Source: Flavobacterium sp.
GTDB lineage: Bacteria; Bacteroidota; Bacteroidia; Flavobacteriales; Flavobacteriaceae
Assembly: GCF_017744675.1 (NCBI RefSeq)
Contig: NZ_JAGIAV010000001.1
Location: 631,273 to 695,272, forward strand
Reading direction: 5' to 3'
DNA length: 64,000 bases
Every line of letters begins with the position of its first letter. Within the stretch, counting starts at the first letter, position 1. The notes under the pieces are model-generated. The model was not told where the DNA came from. It saw only the letters and a program-made list of their open reading frames with translations, and ran no database searches. Positions 34,302-43,271 of this stretch are shown here, piece after piece. The translations under genes and the position numbers were made by a program.

Positions 34302-34365
34302 GAAATAGGATGAACGGCAAAAAAAACCGATGAAATGCACTATTTAACCTTTTATTAGTATTTTA

Positions 34366-36264
34366 TTAATAAGCTCGAGCGTCTTTTCCTTCATAAAAAT
34401 TCATGAAAGCACGATTTACAACTCGATTTCCACCTGGAGTTGGATAATCTCCTGTGAAGTACCAATCACCTAAATTTTTAGGACATGCTTTATGCAAATC
34501 GTCTACGGTTTGGAAGATAATTTTTACTTCGGCATTGATTTCTGGCGAGCTTAACATTTCTGCAATTTTATCTGAAATCTCGTCTTGTGTAAATTGGTCG
34601 TAAATTTCTGTTACGTAGTTTACAACATCTTTATCAAGGAAGTTTTCTTGTGCTTTACATTTAGCATATACTTCGTCTACAATATGGTATAAGTTTCTTT
34701 CTTTCAATAAAGCTAGTGCTGCTCTAAAAGCAACCAAACCTTCTAGTTTTGCCATATCGATTCCGTAACAGTCTGGGTAACGAATTTGCGGAGCAGAAGA
34801 AACAATTACAATGCGTTTTGGTTTTAAACGATCCATCATTTTAATGATGCTCATTTTCAATGTGGTACCACGAACAATACTGTCGTCAATAATTACCAAG
34901 TTGTCTTCTGGCTTAATTACACCATAAGTAACATCGTAAACGTGAGCAACCAAATCATCACGACTGCTGTCTTCGGTAATAAAAGTTCTAAGTTTAGCAT
35001 CTTTTATCGCTACTTTTTCTGTACGTATTTTTACAGAAAGAAGTTCCTGAAGCGTCTCAGCAGTTAAGGTATTTCTATTTTCTAAAATATAATTGTTTTT
35101 TCTCTGATTCAAGAAATCCTGAGCAGCTTCAACTAATCCGTAGAATGATGTTTCGGCTGTATTCGGAATATAAGAGAAAACAGTATTGTCTGTGTCGCTG
35201 TCAATTGCTTTAAGAACCGCTGGTAAAATTAATTTACCTAAATCTTTACGCTCTTGGTAAATTTCAGCATCACTTCCTCTTGAGAAATAGATTCTTTCAA
35301 AAGAACACGCTTTTTTTACTGTTGGCTCCAAAATTTGATTCATAGAAACTTTACCATTTTTCTTGATAATCAAAGCATTTCCTGGATCAATTTCCTGAAC
35401 GCTTTCAAAAGGAACATTAAATACAGTTTGAATAACAGGTCTTTCAGAAGCTACAACCACAACTTCGTCATCTTGATAAAAATAAGCTGGACGAATTCCT
35501 GCTGGATCTCTAAAGACAAAAGCATCACCATGTCCTAATAAACCAGCCATTGCATAACCTCCATCCAAATTTTTAGCAGAACGGGCTAAGATTTTAGCAA
35601 TATCCAAACGCTCTGCAATTACTGGCGAAGCATCTCTTTTTGAGTAACCTTCGGCTTTACAGTCTTGGTACAATTGCATAACTTCTTTATCTAAGAAGTG
35701 ACCAATTTTTTCCATTACTGTAACAGTATCAGCCATTTCTTTAGGGTGCTGACCAAGTTCAACAAGATTTTCGAAAAGTTCTTTAACATTGGTCATATTA
35801 AAGTTTCCCGCCAAAATCAAGTTACGGTGCATCCAGTTACTTTGACGTAAAAATGGGTGAACACTCTCGATGCTGTTTTTTCCAAAAGTTCCGTAACGAA
35901 CGTGACCTAAAAACAATTCTCCAATATAAGGAATGTTTGCTTTTAGTTCTTTCATGTCGTCACCAAGTTCTGGATGCGCTTTTAACTCTTCGCTAATGCG
36001 TTCGTTAATTTGTTTAAAAACATCTTGTATTGGCTGTGCGTGATTAGAACGAACTCTACTGATGTAGCGCTGTCCTGGATCAACATCAAATTTAATGCTT
36101 GCAAAACCAGCTCCGTCTTGTCCGCGGTTGTGCTGTTTTTCCATCATTAAATACATCTTCTGAATTCCGTAGAACGCAGTTCCGTATTTTTCTTTATAAT
36201 ATTCAAGCGGTTTAAGTAGTCTAACTAAAGCTATCCCACATTCGTGTTTTAAAGCGTCGCTCAT
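34366..36264 (-). CDS. purF: Amidophosphoribosyltransferase-like protein (long PurF family)
   Basis: 632 residues, about 130 more than E. coli PurF. The N-terminal glutaminase has a nucleophile-type Cys at residue 9 (LKHECGIALV), preceded by a short propeptide, and HNRGQDGAGFASI and GHVRYGTFG. The phosphoribosyltransferase part has the PRPP loop NLVIIDDSIVRGTTLK. It would make phosphoribosylamine from PRPP and glutamine, the first step of purine synthesis. The C-terminus has an extra region ending YTPGGNRVVNRAFMNFYEG-like (near 610-625). Bacteroidota carry this longer variant; whether it is the only PurF of this genome cannot be seen here. Confidence 0.82.
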   Translation of the reverse strand: MSDALKHECGIALVRLLKPLEYYKEKYGTAFYGIQKMYLMMEKQHNRGQDGAGFASIKFDVDPGQRYISRVRSNHAQPIQDVFKQINERISEELKAHPELGDDMKELKANIPYIGELFLGHVRYGTFGKNSIESVHPFLRQSNWMHRNLILAGNFNMTNVKELFENLVELGQHPKEMADTVTVMEKIGHFLDKEVMQLYQDCKAEGYSKRDASPVIAERLDIAKILARSAKNLDGGYAMAGLLGHGDAFVFRDPAGIRPAYFYQDDEVVVVASERPVIQTVFNVPFESVQEIDPGNALIIKKNGKVSMNQILEPTVKKACSFERIYFSRGSDAEIYQERKDLGKLILPAVLKAIDSDTDNTVFSYIPNTAETSFYGLVEAAQDFLNQRKNNYILENRNTLTAETLQELLSVKIRTEKVAIKDAKLRTFITEDSSRDDLVAHVYDVTYGVIKPEDNLVIIDDSIVRGTTLKMSIIKMMDRLKPKRIVIVSSAPQIRYPDCYGIDMAKLEGLVAFRAALALLKERNLYHIVDEVYAKCKAQENFLDKDVVNYVTEIYDQFTQDEISDKIAEMLSSPEINAEVKIIFQTVDDLHKACPKNLGDWYFTGDYPTPGGNRVVNRAFMNFYEGKDARAY

Positions 36265-36312
36265 TGTTTTTTGTTATTTGTGTGTTGTTGTAAGTTGTGT
36301 GTATTAACGTAA

Positions 36313-36340
36313 TAAAAAAGCCCCGTTTTATCGAGGCTCT
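36313..36340 (-). terminator. Terminator between the PfkB kinase and purF-like genes
   Basis: Minus-strand stem GAGCCTCG / CGGGGCTT (with wobble) followed by TTTTTT. Confidence 0.75.
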
Positions 36341-36346
36341 TAGGCA

Positions 36347-37270
36347 TTATATTTCTATATCAAACTGAGTTAACGACTTAAATTGCTGTAATCGAATCGC
36401 CACCTCGGCCTTGCTTAATGTTTCCATTCTTTCAGTCCCAAATTTCTCTACGCAGAACGAAGCTAAATTTGAACCGTAAATAATTGCGTTTTTCATATTG
36501 CCAAACGAAATGTTTTCGCTCTGCGCAATAAATCCAGAGAAACCACCTGCGAAAGTGTCTCCTGCTCCAGTTGGATCAAAAACATCTTCTAATGGTAAAG
36601 CTGGTGCAAAGAATACTTCTCTGTTGTGGAATAAAAGTGCTCCGTGTTCTCCTTTTTTGATCACCACATATTTTGGTCCCATGTCTTGGATTTTCGCAGC
36701 GGCTTTTACTAATGAATATTCACCAGAAAGTTGTCTTGCTTCTTCGTCATTGATTGTAATAACATCTACACGTTTAATAACGTCTAGTAATTCTGGAAGA
36801 GCACAGTCCATCCAAAAATTCATGGTGTCTAAAACCACTAATTTTGGTTTTTTCTCCAATTGATCTAAAACACTGCTTTGTACCAATGGGTGTAAGTTTC
36901 CTAACATTACCACATCAGCATCTTTGTAGTTTTGAGGAACTTTTGGCTGAAAATCAGCTAAAACGTTCAATTCAGTAACTAAAGTATCTCTAGAATTTAG
37001 GTCGTTGTGGTATAAACCGCTCCAGAAAAAGGTTTTTCCTCCTTTTACAATTTCGATACCAGAGATATCAATATTTTTTGAAGTCAATAAATCTAAATGT
37101 TCTTGAGGAAAATCGTCGCCAACTACAGAAACAATGGCCGATTGCAAGTTAAAAAATGACGCTGATAATCCGATGTAGGTTGCAGCACCACCTAAAATTT
37201 TATCTGTTTTTCCGAAAGGAGTTTCAATCGCGTCGAAAGCAACTGTTCCAACAATCAATAGTTTATTCAT
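36347..37270 (-). CDS. PfkB-family sugar/nucleoside kinase
   Basis: 307 residues. The C-terminal PfkB signature DPTGAGDTFAGGFSGF carries the catalytic Asp. The N-terminal LGGAATYIGLSASFF region holds the GG that contacts substrate. These kinases phosphorylate ribose, adenosine, fructose and similar alcohols. Substrate cannot be read; a nucleoside or ribose is plausible because it precedes the purF-like gene, though a terminator separates them. Cytosolic, no signal peptide. Confidence 0.82.
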   Translation of the reverse strand: MNKLLIVGTVAFDAIETPFGKTDKILGGAATYIGLSASFFNLQSAIVSVVGDDFPQEHLDLLTSKNIDISGIEIVKGGKTFFWSGLYHNDLNSRDTLVTELNVLADFQPKVPQNYKDADVVMLGNLHPLVQSSVLDQLEKKPKLVVLDTMNFWMDCALPELLDVIKRVDVITINDEEARQLSGEYSLVKAAAKIQDMGPKYVVIKKGEHGALLFHNREVFFAPALPLEDVFDPTGAGDTFAGGFSGFIAQSENISFGNMKNAIIYGSNLASFCVEKFGTERMETLSKAEVAIRLQQFKSLTQFDIEI

Positions 37271-37522
37271 TTTATGAATTTCGAATTAGGGTGCAAAGAT
37301 ACTTCATAAGTTACAATATTGCAACGGTTTAGGTTCTCAAATTTTTCTTAAAAAAATGACAACGATTTCGAAGGGAAACTATTGTAAATGAATTGGTTAA
37401 AATTGATTTTTTGGGAATGCTTAAGATATGTTTTCTAGAGTTAAGTTGCAACTTTTTTGAAAAAAAATGCGATTATTTTACAACTCGTACTTTTTTAAGA
37501 TGAGCTTCTTAAAATTGCTTTT

Positions 37523-38410
37523 TTAATTAATACTTTTTATCCAATTAATAGCGTCGTTCATAGGTTCTTCAGACTTGGAGAAAGCTGTATTGTGTCCTAA
37601 GTCTGGAAACAATTTATATTCATAACGTTTTCCTTTAGATTTTAATTTGTCAAGATATTCGATTGATAGCTTCACGGGAACTTGAATGTCTTTACCGCCA
37701 AAAATCCAAAATCCAGGAATTGATAATGTAGATAGAACATCATTAGGATTGGTATCGATAAACTCATATTTGTCTGGATCATTGAAAACATGTTTTCGTG
37801 CCTCTTCTTCTGAGTGTGTATCCCAAAAATTTTTGTCTCCATTTGTATAAAATTGGAATCTCAATTGTTCTTTAACAGTTATAAGTGCTCCGCTAAATAT
37901 TGTCATAAATTTGACTTTCTTATTTTTTTGTGCCGCCAATGGAATTATCCATCCAGCTTGACTGCCTCCCGTTAAACCAATTGAGATTTGATTATTTGAT
38001 AAAGATTTAGATAAAGTATTTACAGCAGCGCTAACATCCAGAGATAAAAGATTTAGGTTTGCAAAATCAACATTATTAGTTCCAACTTCCGGACCCGCAT
38101 ATACGCCTCCAGATTCTCCAACTCCGCGTTTGTCATAGGTTAAAACTGCAATTCCGTTATTGGCTAGAGTTGTTGCAAAGTCGATCATTCTTTTTTCTTG
38201 TCCGGATCCATGAACAATCACAACGGCTGCCTGTATATTATTAGGTGTAAAAATAGTTCCGGCGAGAGAAACACCCTCACTAACAAATTTTATTTCTTTA
38301 GTAGTAAAGTTTGACGAAATTGCCGATGCATGACTAGAAATGCAAAACAATAGGATTAAGAAGAAATACGTCTTCGCTTTAAGATTTTTTGGCAATATAT
38401 TATTTTTCAT
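37523..38410 (-). CDS. Secreted alpha/beta hydrolase
   Basis: 295 residues with an N-terminal signal segment (KTYFFLILLFCISSHASA). The oxyanion loop is VIVHGSGQEKRM and the nucleophile elbow is GGSQAG. The acid residue is in FGGKDIQVP and the catalytic His in DLGHNTAF, so the triad is complete. The sequence YDKRGVGESGG is typical of the dienelactone hydrolase/acyl-esterase group. Substrate unknown. It starts 15 bases after the membrane protein at 38426 on the same strand, so it may belong to the sigma-factor transcript. The 252-base spacer upstream of the PfkB gene (37271-37522) is A/T-rich without a visible gene. Confidence 0.8.
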   Translation of the reverse strand: MKNNILPKNLKAKTYFFLILLFCISSHASAISSNFTTKEIKFVSEGVSLAGTIFTPNNIQAAVVIVHGSGQEKRMIDFATTLANNGIAVLTYDKRGVGESGGVYAGPEVGTNNVDFANLNLLSLDVSAAVNTLSKSLSNNQISIGLTGGSQAGWIIPLAAQKNKKVKFMTIFSGALITVKEQLRFQFYTNGDKNFWDTHSEEEARKHVFNDPDKYEFIDTNPNDVLSTLSIPGFWIFGGKDIQVPVKLSIEYLDKLKSKGKRYEYKLFPDLGHNTAFSKSEEPMNDAINWIKSIN

Positions 38411-38425
38411 TTCTTTACAATGGTG

Positions 38426-38830
38426 TTATAACTGATACTTCTTATCAAAATAATTCTTCAAAATTCCAACCTGAACCAATATCATAATAGGAACAATCAG
38501 AATTGCATAAAAGATATTCTTAGAAAAATGAATTCCCGAAAAAGCTGTAGAAACTTTATTGTAGTATAGTTTTCCGATTTCGTCAATTTCAATATTGTTT
38601 TCTGAACCTGAAAAAAGAGAAATATAGAGTACTAGTAAAGCAACAGCTGCTCCAATGGCAATCCAAACAGGTTTTGAAATTAAAGGTTTGTAGACAATCG
38701 ATTTTTTTTCTTCTAAAATTTGAACATTTGCCATGATTTTAGAAGTAAAATCTAGTGATGGAGACTGCAGTTTTTCTTCTGCCATCATCTTGTCTATAAG
38801 TTGTTCTATATTTTTATCGCTCTCTTTCAT
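38426..38830 (-). CDS. Two-TM membrane protein, probable anti-sigma partner
   Basis: 134 residues. A cytosolic N-terminal stretch of about 45 residues (SDKNIEQLIDKMMAEEKLQSP) is followed by two membrane helices (about 53-70 and 104-122). It has no zinc-binding HxxxCxxC motif, so it would be an unusual anti-sigma factor. It begins 33 bases after the ECF sigma gene on the same strand, the usual position for a sigma regulator. The role is inferred only from position and topology. Confidence 0.7.
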   Translation of the reverse strand: MKESDKNIEQLIDKMMAEEKLQSPSLDFTSKIMANVQILEEKKSIVYKPLISKPVWIAIGAAVALLVLYISLFSGSENNIEIDEIGKLYYNKVSTAFSGIHFSKNIFYAILIVPIMILVQVGILKNYFDKKYQL

Positions 38831-38863
38831 ACGAATGTATTTTTTGTTTTTTAACGGAATATG

Positions 38864-39484
38864 TTATCGGCATTCTTCATTTTGTTTTTGTTTTGGAATC
38901 TTGCCGATTTCATAACATTCTATTATTTCTGGTTCTAACTGCTGTCTCAAAATTACAGCTAATTTCTGTCGGCTCCTAAATAATTTTACTTTGGCATTAT
39001 TGGCCGAAATATTCATGATTTTTCCAATTTCCTCCAAATTCTGATCGTCAAAATAAAATAAGGTTAAAAGGAAATTCTCGTCACTTGGCAATAAATTTAA
39101 GCATTTCTGGATGGTTTGTTTTCGCTCTTTTTCTTCTAATGCGCTCAATGCATTGTCCATTGTTTTAATTAAGTGAGATGAAAAATCATCAATCGAAATA
39201 TTTAAATCGTCTTTTTTATTTTTCTTTAAACGATCCAGACAGGTGTTGTAGGCAATTTTATAAATCCAGGTCGAAAATTTAGATTCTCCTTTAAATTTAG
39301 TTAGCGAACTGTAAATCTTTATAAAGGTGTCTTGCGCAACTTCTTCTGCTTCTTCTCGATTTTTAACCATTTTTAGAGCCAAAGTAAAGATCATATCTTT
39401 ATAGCGATCTACAAGAACGGCAAACGCATTGGTCTCGCCTTGCAGAATTTTATCGATATAATTTTGATCGTGTATTGTGCTCAT
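38864..39484 (-). CDS. ECF-type RNA polymerase sigma factor
   Basis: 206 residues. Region 2 is visible as AFAVLVDRYKDMIFTLALKMV, EEAEEVAQDTFIKIY and KFSTWIYKIAYNTCLDRLKK. Region 4 is QTIQKCLNLLPSDENFLLTLFYFDDQNLEEIGKIM and NISANNAKVKLFRSRQKL. It redirects RNA polymerase to a small regulon, normally held by an anti-sigma protein (the next gene). The stimulus is unknown. It is divergent from the DUF6249 gene across a 316-base spacer that holds a perfect dyad. Confidence 0.9.
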   Translation of the reverse strand: MSTIHDQNYIDKILQGETNAFAVLVDRYKDMIFTLALKMVKNREEAEEVAQDTFIKIYSSLTKFKGESKFSTWIYKIAYNTCLDRLKKNKKDDLNISIDDFSSHLIKTMDNALSALEEKERKQTIQKCLNLLPSDENFLLTLFYFDDQNLEEIGKIMNISANNAKVKLFRSRQKLAVILRQQLEPEIIECYEIGKIPKQKQNEECR

Positions 39485-39625
39485 ATTATATAGGACGACA
39501 AGTTGTCTGTTTAGGTTACAACTTTTTAAAATAAAATTCCAAAATTTTTAAATCTCAAATTCCAATGGTGGGGAAATTCCAAAACTTTAAATTCCAATCT
39601 TTATATATATTAAAGTAGAATAGTG

Positions 39626-39658
39626 AACTTTGTCAAAGTTTTAAACTTTGACAAAGTT
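39626..39658. repeat. 33-base dyad AACTTTGTCAAAGTTT and its complement
   Basis: Sixteen-base arms around a single central base; each arm is itself a small palindrome (AACTTTG.CAAAGTT). It sits in the 316-base divergent spacer 39485-39800, which also holds AAATTCCAAAA-type words. It could be an operator or a word-built repeat. Confidence 0.55.
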
Positions 39659-39800
39659 TTCGAGTATCAAAATTAATTGATTATCAGTGAGTTTTGGGAT
39701 TTGGAATTTAAAACTTTGAAATTTTTTCAAAATAGTTGTAACCTCAATTTTAAAAGCGTCGTCATATGGGATATATCAATCAATTAAAAACGTAAATATC

Positions 39801-40148
39801 ATGGATTCAAAAATTTTAATTCCAATCAGCCTTTTCTTAATGATTTTCGGAATCGTTTATTTAATTTATTCAACAAGAAATAGAGAGCGTTTGGCTCTTA
39901 TAGAAAAAGGTGTAGACGCGAGTATCTTTTTACAAGGAAAAGGAAGCGGAGTTCCTGCTTGGAAAGTGTTTGTTGTAAATGTGGCTTTCTTATTAATAGG
40001 AAGCGGTGTAGGTATATTTGTTGCTTTATTAATTACAACTTATACTTCGTTGAATGATGGAGCAGTTTATCCTTCAATAATATTTATAATGTCAGGTATT
40101 GGACTTTTAGTTGGATTTAAAACAGCTAAAGATCTGGACAAAGAATAA
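39801..40148 (+). CDS. DUF6249-like small membrane protein
   Basis: 115 residues with three predicted membrane helices: about 5-24, then 56-82 and 92-108 after a cytosolic loop. The first helix is followed by the conserved-looking RNRERLALIEKGVDASIFL stretch that I associate with DUF6249 proteins. These are often near ECF sigma factors in Bacteroidota. Here it is divergent from the sigma gene, so it may belong to its regulon. No biochemical function is known to me. Confidence 0.72.
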   Translation: MDSKILIPISLFLMIFGIVYLIYSTRNRERLALIEKGVDASIFLQGKGSGVPAWKVFVVNVAFLLIGSGVGIFVALLITTYTSLNDGAVYPSIIFIMSGIGLLVGFKTAKDLDKE

Positions 40149-40174
40149 GAAAGATTTTTGATTAGTAATTGAAT

Positions 40175-40211
40175 AACGTATCGAGAACTTAGTTTTCGAT
40201 ACGTTTATTTT
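40175..40211. terminator. Terminator between convergent DUF6249-like and rnhA genes
   Basis: AACGTATCGA and TCGATACGTT form a 10-bp stem followed by TTATTTTTT on the plus strand. The plus-strand gene is the natural user; rnhA ends at the edge. Confidence 0.7.
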
Positions 40212-40691
40212 TTATAGCAATTTAGAATCGGTGTTTTCGTAATAAGAATCAATTGAGAGTTTCGGTTGCATCGATGCCATAACCGCCAATTGATCACATC
40301 GTTCGTTTTGCGGATGATTGTTGTGCCCTTTTATCCATTTGAAATCAACTTGATGTTTTCGGTACACAATTAAAAAGCGTTTCCAGAGATCGGCATTTTT
40401 TCTTCCTGCAAAACCTTTTTTCTCCCATCCAAGCACCCATTTCTTTTCGACAGAATCTACAACATATTTAGAATCAGAAACTACAAGGACTTTCATATTT
40501 GGCTTTTTTAGTTTTTCTAAACCTACAATTACAGCCAAAAGTTCCATCCTATTATTAGTAGTCAAACGAAAACCTTCGTAAAATTCTTTTTTATGTGGCG
40601 TTCCAACCAATTCCATTACGACTCCGTAACCCCCATTTCCTGGATTGCCTTTTGCTGCGCCGTCTGTATATATATGTACTTCGTGAGTCAT
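40212..40691 (-). CDS. rnhA: Ribonuclease HI
   Basis: 159 residues, normal RNase HI size. Catalytic carboxylates are D10 in IYTDGAAKGNPGNGGYG, E50 in NNRMELLAVI and D73 in VVSDSKYVVDS; the fourth Asp region is RCDQLA. It cuts RNA in RNA-DNA hybrids such as Okazaki primers and R-loops. It lies downstream of purN on the same strand, separated by an inverted repeat. Confidence 0.94.
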   Translation of the reverse strand: MTHEVHIYTDGAAKGNPGNGGYGVVMELVGTPHKKEFYEGFRLTTNNRMELLAVIVGLEKLKKPNMKVLVVSDSKYVVDSVEKKWVLGWEKKGFAGRKNADLWKRFLIVYRKHQVDFKWIKGHNNHPQNERCDQLAVMASMQPKLSIDSYYENTDSKLL

Positions 40692-40706
40692 TCTTTATTT
40701 TTCTTC

Positions 40707-40781
40707 ACCATATAAGTTATATAAGTTCATTTAATTTATTCTACATTACACTTAAATGATCTTCTATGTCCTTAATATGGT
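40707..40781. repeat. Inverted repeat, ACCATATAAG family, copy 2
   Basis: It starts ACCATATAAGTTATATAAGT, like the element at 29596, and shares the following ATATAAGTTCATTTAA. The right arm (TATGTCCTTAATATGGT) is more worn. It fills the purN-rnhA spacer. Confidence 0.68.
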
Positions 40782-40788
40782 TTAATTT

Positions 40789-41352
40789 CTAAGCTTCTAA
40801 TAATCTATGAATAATCTCTGGAAAATGCTTTTGCTCCAGTTCATGAATCTTTTCTGCAACGGTTTCTGGAGTGTCTTCATCCGTTAGAGCAACATTTGCT
40901 TGAAAGATAATAGCGCCTTCATCGTAGTTTTCGTTAACATAATGAATCGAGATTCCAGTTTCTTTTTCCTTATTATTTACAATTGCTCTATGTATGTGCA
41001 TTCCGTACATTCCCTTGCCTCCATAATTAGGTAAAAGAGCAGGATGGATGTTGATTATTTTATGTGGATATTGCTCGATTATGTTTTCTGGAAATTTGAG
41101 TAAAAAACCAGCCAAGATTATCAAATCCGGGTCGATTTCTTGTACTTTTTGTAGTACTTTACGCTCTAAAAGTTCGTTTTTTGAGAAGATTTCGACTGGA
41201 ATTTGATGATTTTTTGCTCTTTCAATCACTTTTGCTGAAGCATTATTTGTAAAGACAGAAACGACTCTTGCAATTTCGGTGTTCAAAAAATATTTAATAA
41301 TGTTCTCTGCGTTAGTTCCTGATCCTGAGGCAAAAACGATAATTTTTTTCAT
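40789..41352 (-). CDS. purN: Phosphoribosylglycinamide formyltransferase
   Basis: 188 residues from MKKIIVFASGSGTNAENIIK. An upstream in-frame GTG at 41451 would add 33 hydrophobic residues that are not family-like, so I start at 41352. PurN hallmarks are the GSGTN loop, the catalytic-site NIHPALLPNYGGKGMYGMHI with the conserved His, and the C-terminal EGAIIFQANVALTDEDTPE. It transfers formyl from N10-formyl-THF to GAR in purine synthesis. It is divergent from acpP. Confidence 0.94.
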   Translation of the reverse strand: MKKIIVFASGSGTNAENIIKYFLNTEIARVVSVFTNNASAKVIERAKNHQIPVEIFSKNELLERKVLQKVQEIDPDLIILAGFLLKFPENIIEQYPHKIINIHPALLPNYGGKGMYGMHIHRAIVNNKEKETGISIHYVNENYDEGAIIFQANVALTDEDTPETVAEKIHELEQKHFPEIIHRLLEA

Positions 41353-41468
41353 AAAGTTGTGTGTTTTGAGACTGCAAAAAACGGAATAAAAATCGAAAAT
41401 AAATAGCTTTAAAAGACCTTTCTTGAAATTAATTTTATAATTTAGTGTCACATTTATAAACTAAATAG

Positions 41469-41497
41469 TTGTTTTAAAATAAAGTTTTTTATTTTTG
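41469..41497 (+). promoter_or_regulatory. acpP promoter
   Basis: TTG (41469-41471), 18 bases, TATTTTTG (41490-41497), 30 bases before the acpP ATG. Match to the Bacteroidota consensus with one base less than ideal spacing. Confidence 0.6.
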
Positions 41498-41527
41498 CCA
41501 ACAAATTAAATTCTAAAATTAAAGATT

Positions 41528-41764
41528 ATGTCAGACATTGCATCAAGAGTAAAAGCGATTATCGTAGACAAATTAGGTGTTGACGAAAACGAAGTTGTAA
41601 CAGAAGCAAGCTTCACTAATGATTTAGGAGCTGACTCATTAGACACTGTTGAGCTTATTATGGAATTCGAAAAAGAATTTGATATTCAAATTCCAGACGA
41701 TCAAGCAGAAAACATTGCTACTGTTGGTCAAGCTATTTCTTATATCGAAGAAGCAAAAAAATAA
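41528..41764 (+). CDS. acpP: Acyl carrier protein (fatty-acid synthesis)
   Basis: 78 residues, acidic, with the phosphopantetheine serine S37 in the canonical [17 protein letters not shown]. It carries intermediates of fatty-acid synthesis and is followed by fabF, the classical arrangement. It differs from the pigment-locus ACP at position 1 (GLDSLD there). A long dyad after the gene may end part of the transcripts, giving excess acpP over fabF. Confidence 0.97.
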   Translation: MSDIASRVKAIIVDKLGVDENEVVTEASFTNDLGADSLDTVELIMEFEKEFDIQIPDDQAENIATVGQAISYIEEAKK

Positions 41765-41771
41765 TAATACC

Positions 41772-41868
41772 ACACCCGAATTCTAAAAAATATCAAAATT
41801 TAAAATATCAAAATTCCAAAAATTGGAGTTTGTTTTTTAAAAAATTGGAATTTCTAGAAATCGGGTGT
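41772..41868. repeat. Long dyad ACACCCGA...TCGGGTGT between acpP and fabF
   Basis: The outer arms ACACCCGAATTCTA and TTTCTAGAAATCGGGTGT close a region of AATTCCAAAA words, followed by a TTATTATTTTTTT tract. This could act as a partial terminator. The rest of the 243-base spacer has no gene. Confidence 0.5.
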
Positions 41869-42007
41869 TATTATTTTTTTAAATTTTAAATTTCGATTGA
41901 TTTTCAATCATACAAGATATATTTTATTGTAATTCCCATGGCTCTTAAGTAACAAATAAGTTAAGAAAGCGTGGGTTTTATTTGTTTAAAGTACAAAATA
42001 CATATTT

Positions 42008-43261
42008 ATGGCATTAAAGCGAGTTGTTGTAACAGGATTAGGTGCACTTACTCCTATCGGGAATAATATCCAGGAATATTGGAATGCACTTGTGAATGGA
42101 GTTAGCGGAGCCGCTCCAATCACATATTATGATACCGAGAAACACAAAACGAAATTTGCCTGCGAAGTAAAAAACTTCAATATTGAAGATTACATGGATC
42201 GCAAGGAATCTCGTAGATTAGATAAATTTGCACAATACGCAGTTGCTGCCAGTGATGAAGCTATTAAAGACGCAGGAATCACAAATGATAACGTAAACAA
42301 ACAAAGAGTTGGTGTTATCTGGGGAGCAGGAATTGGAGGTTTAGAGACTTTCCAAGATGAAGTATTGTATTATGCTAAAGGTGACGGAACTCCAAAGTTC
42401 AATCCTTTCTTTATTCCTAAAATGATTGCCGATATTGCTCCTGCACATATTTCTATGCGTAACGGGTATATGGGACCAAATTATACAACGGTTTCTGCTT
42501 GTGCATCTTCTGCAAATGCATTAATCGATGCTTTCAACTACATTCGTTTAGGAATGTGCGACGTTATTGTTTCTGGCGGTTCTGAAGCTGCTGTTACAAT
42601 TGCGGGTATGGGAGGATTTAGCTCAATGCACGCTTTATCTACAAGAAACGAAAGCCCAGAAACAGCTTCAAGACCTTTTGATGCAACCAGAGATGGTTTC
42701 GTTTTAGGAGAAGGAGCAGGAGCTTTAGTTCTTGAAGAGTATGAGCATGCTAAAGCTAGAGGAGCAAAAATCTACTGCGAAATTGGCGGTGGCGGTATGT
42801 CGTCTGATGCTTACCACTTAACTGCACCACATCCAGAAGGAATTGGCGTTATCGCAGTAATGGAAAACACATTGAGAGATGCTGGTATGTCTCCTGATCA
42901 AGTAGATCATATCAATACTCACGGAACTTCTACTCCATTAGGAGACGTTGCTGAGTTAAAAGCGATTAGTAAAGTTTTTGGCGATCATGCTAAAAACATC
43001 AACATCAACTCTACAAAATCAATGACAGGACACTTACTTGGAGCTGCTGGAGCTATTGAAGCTATTGCTTCGATCTTGGCAATGCAACACGGAATTGTTC
43101 CTCCAACGATTAACCATACAGTTGTAGACGAAAACATTGACCCATCTTTGAATCTTACTCTAAACAAACCTCAAAAAAGAGAAGTAAATGTTGCCATGAG
43201 TAATACATTTGGTTTTGGTGGACACAATGCTTGCGTATTGTTTAAAAAACTAGCTGATTAA
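42008..43261 (+). CDS. fabF: 3-oxoacyl-ACP synthase II
   Basis: 417 residues. Cys-His-His triad visible in VSACASSANALIDAF, INTHGTSTPLGD and STKSMTGHLLGAAGAIEA. It elongates acyl-ACP with malonyl-ACP in primary fatty-acid synthesis. Between acpP and rnc, an order typical of bacteria. The GHLLGAAGAIEA stretch contrasts with the pigment ketosynthase at 177. Confidence 0.97.
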   Translation: MALKRVVVTGLGALTPIGNNIQEYWNALVNGVSGAAPITYYDTEKHKTKFACEVKNFNIEDYMDRKESRRLDKFAQYAVAASDEAIKDAGITNDNVNKQRVGVIWGAGIGGLETFQDEVLYYAKGDGTPKFNPFFIPKMIADIAPAHISMRNGYMGPNYTTVSACASSANALIDAFNYIRLGMCDVIVSGGSEAAVTIAGMGGFSSMHALSTRNESPETASRPFDATRDGFVLGEGAGALVLEEYEHAKARGAKIYCEIGGGGMSSDAYHLTAPHPEGIGVIAVMENTLRDAGMSPDQVDHINTHGTSTPLGDVAELKAISKVFGDHAKNININSTKSMTGHLLGAAGAIEAIASILAMQHGIVPPTINHTVVDENIDPSLNLTLNKPQKREVNVAMSNTFGFGGHNACVLFKKLAD

Positions 43262-43271
43262 TTTTCTGTAT

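Noticed and set aside
38426..38830. Zinc-binding anti-sigma factor
   Set aside because: No HxxxCxxC motif; kept only as a two-TM partner by position.
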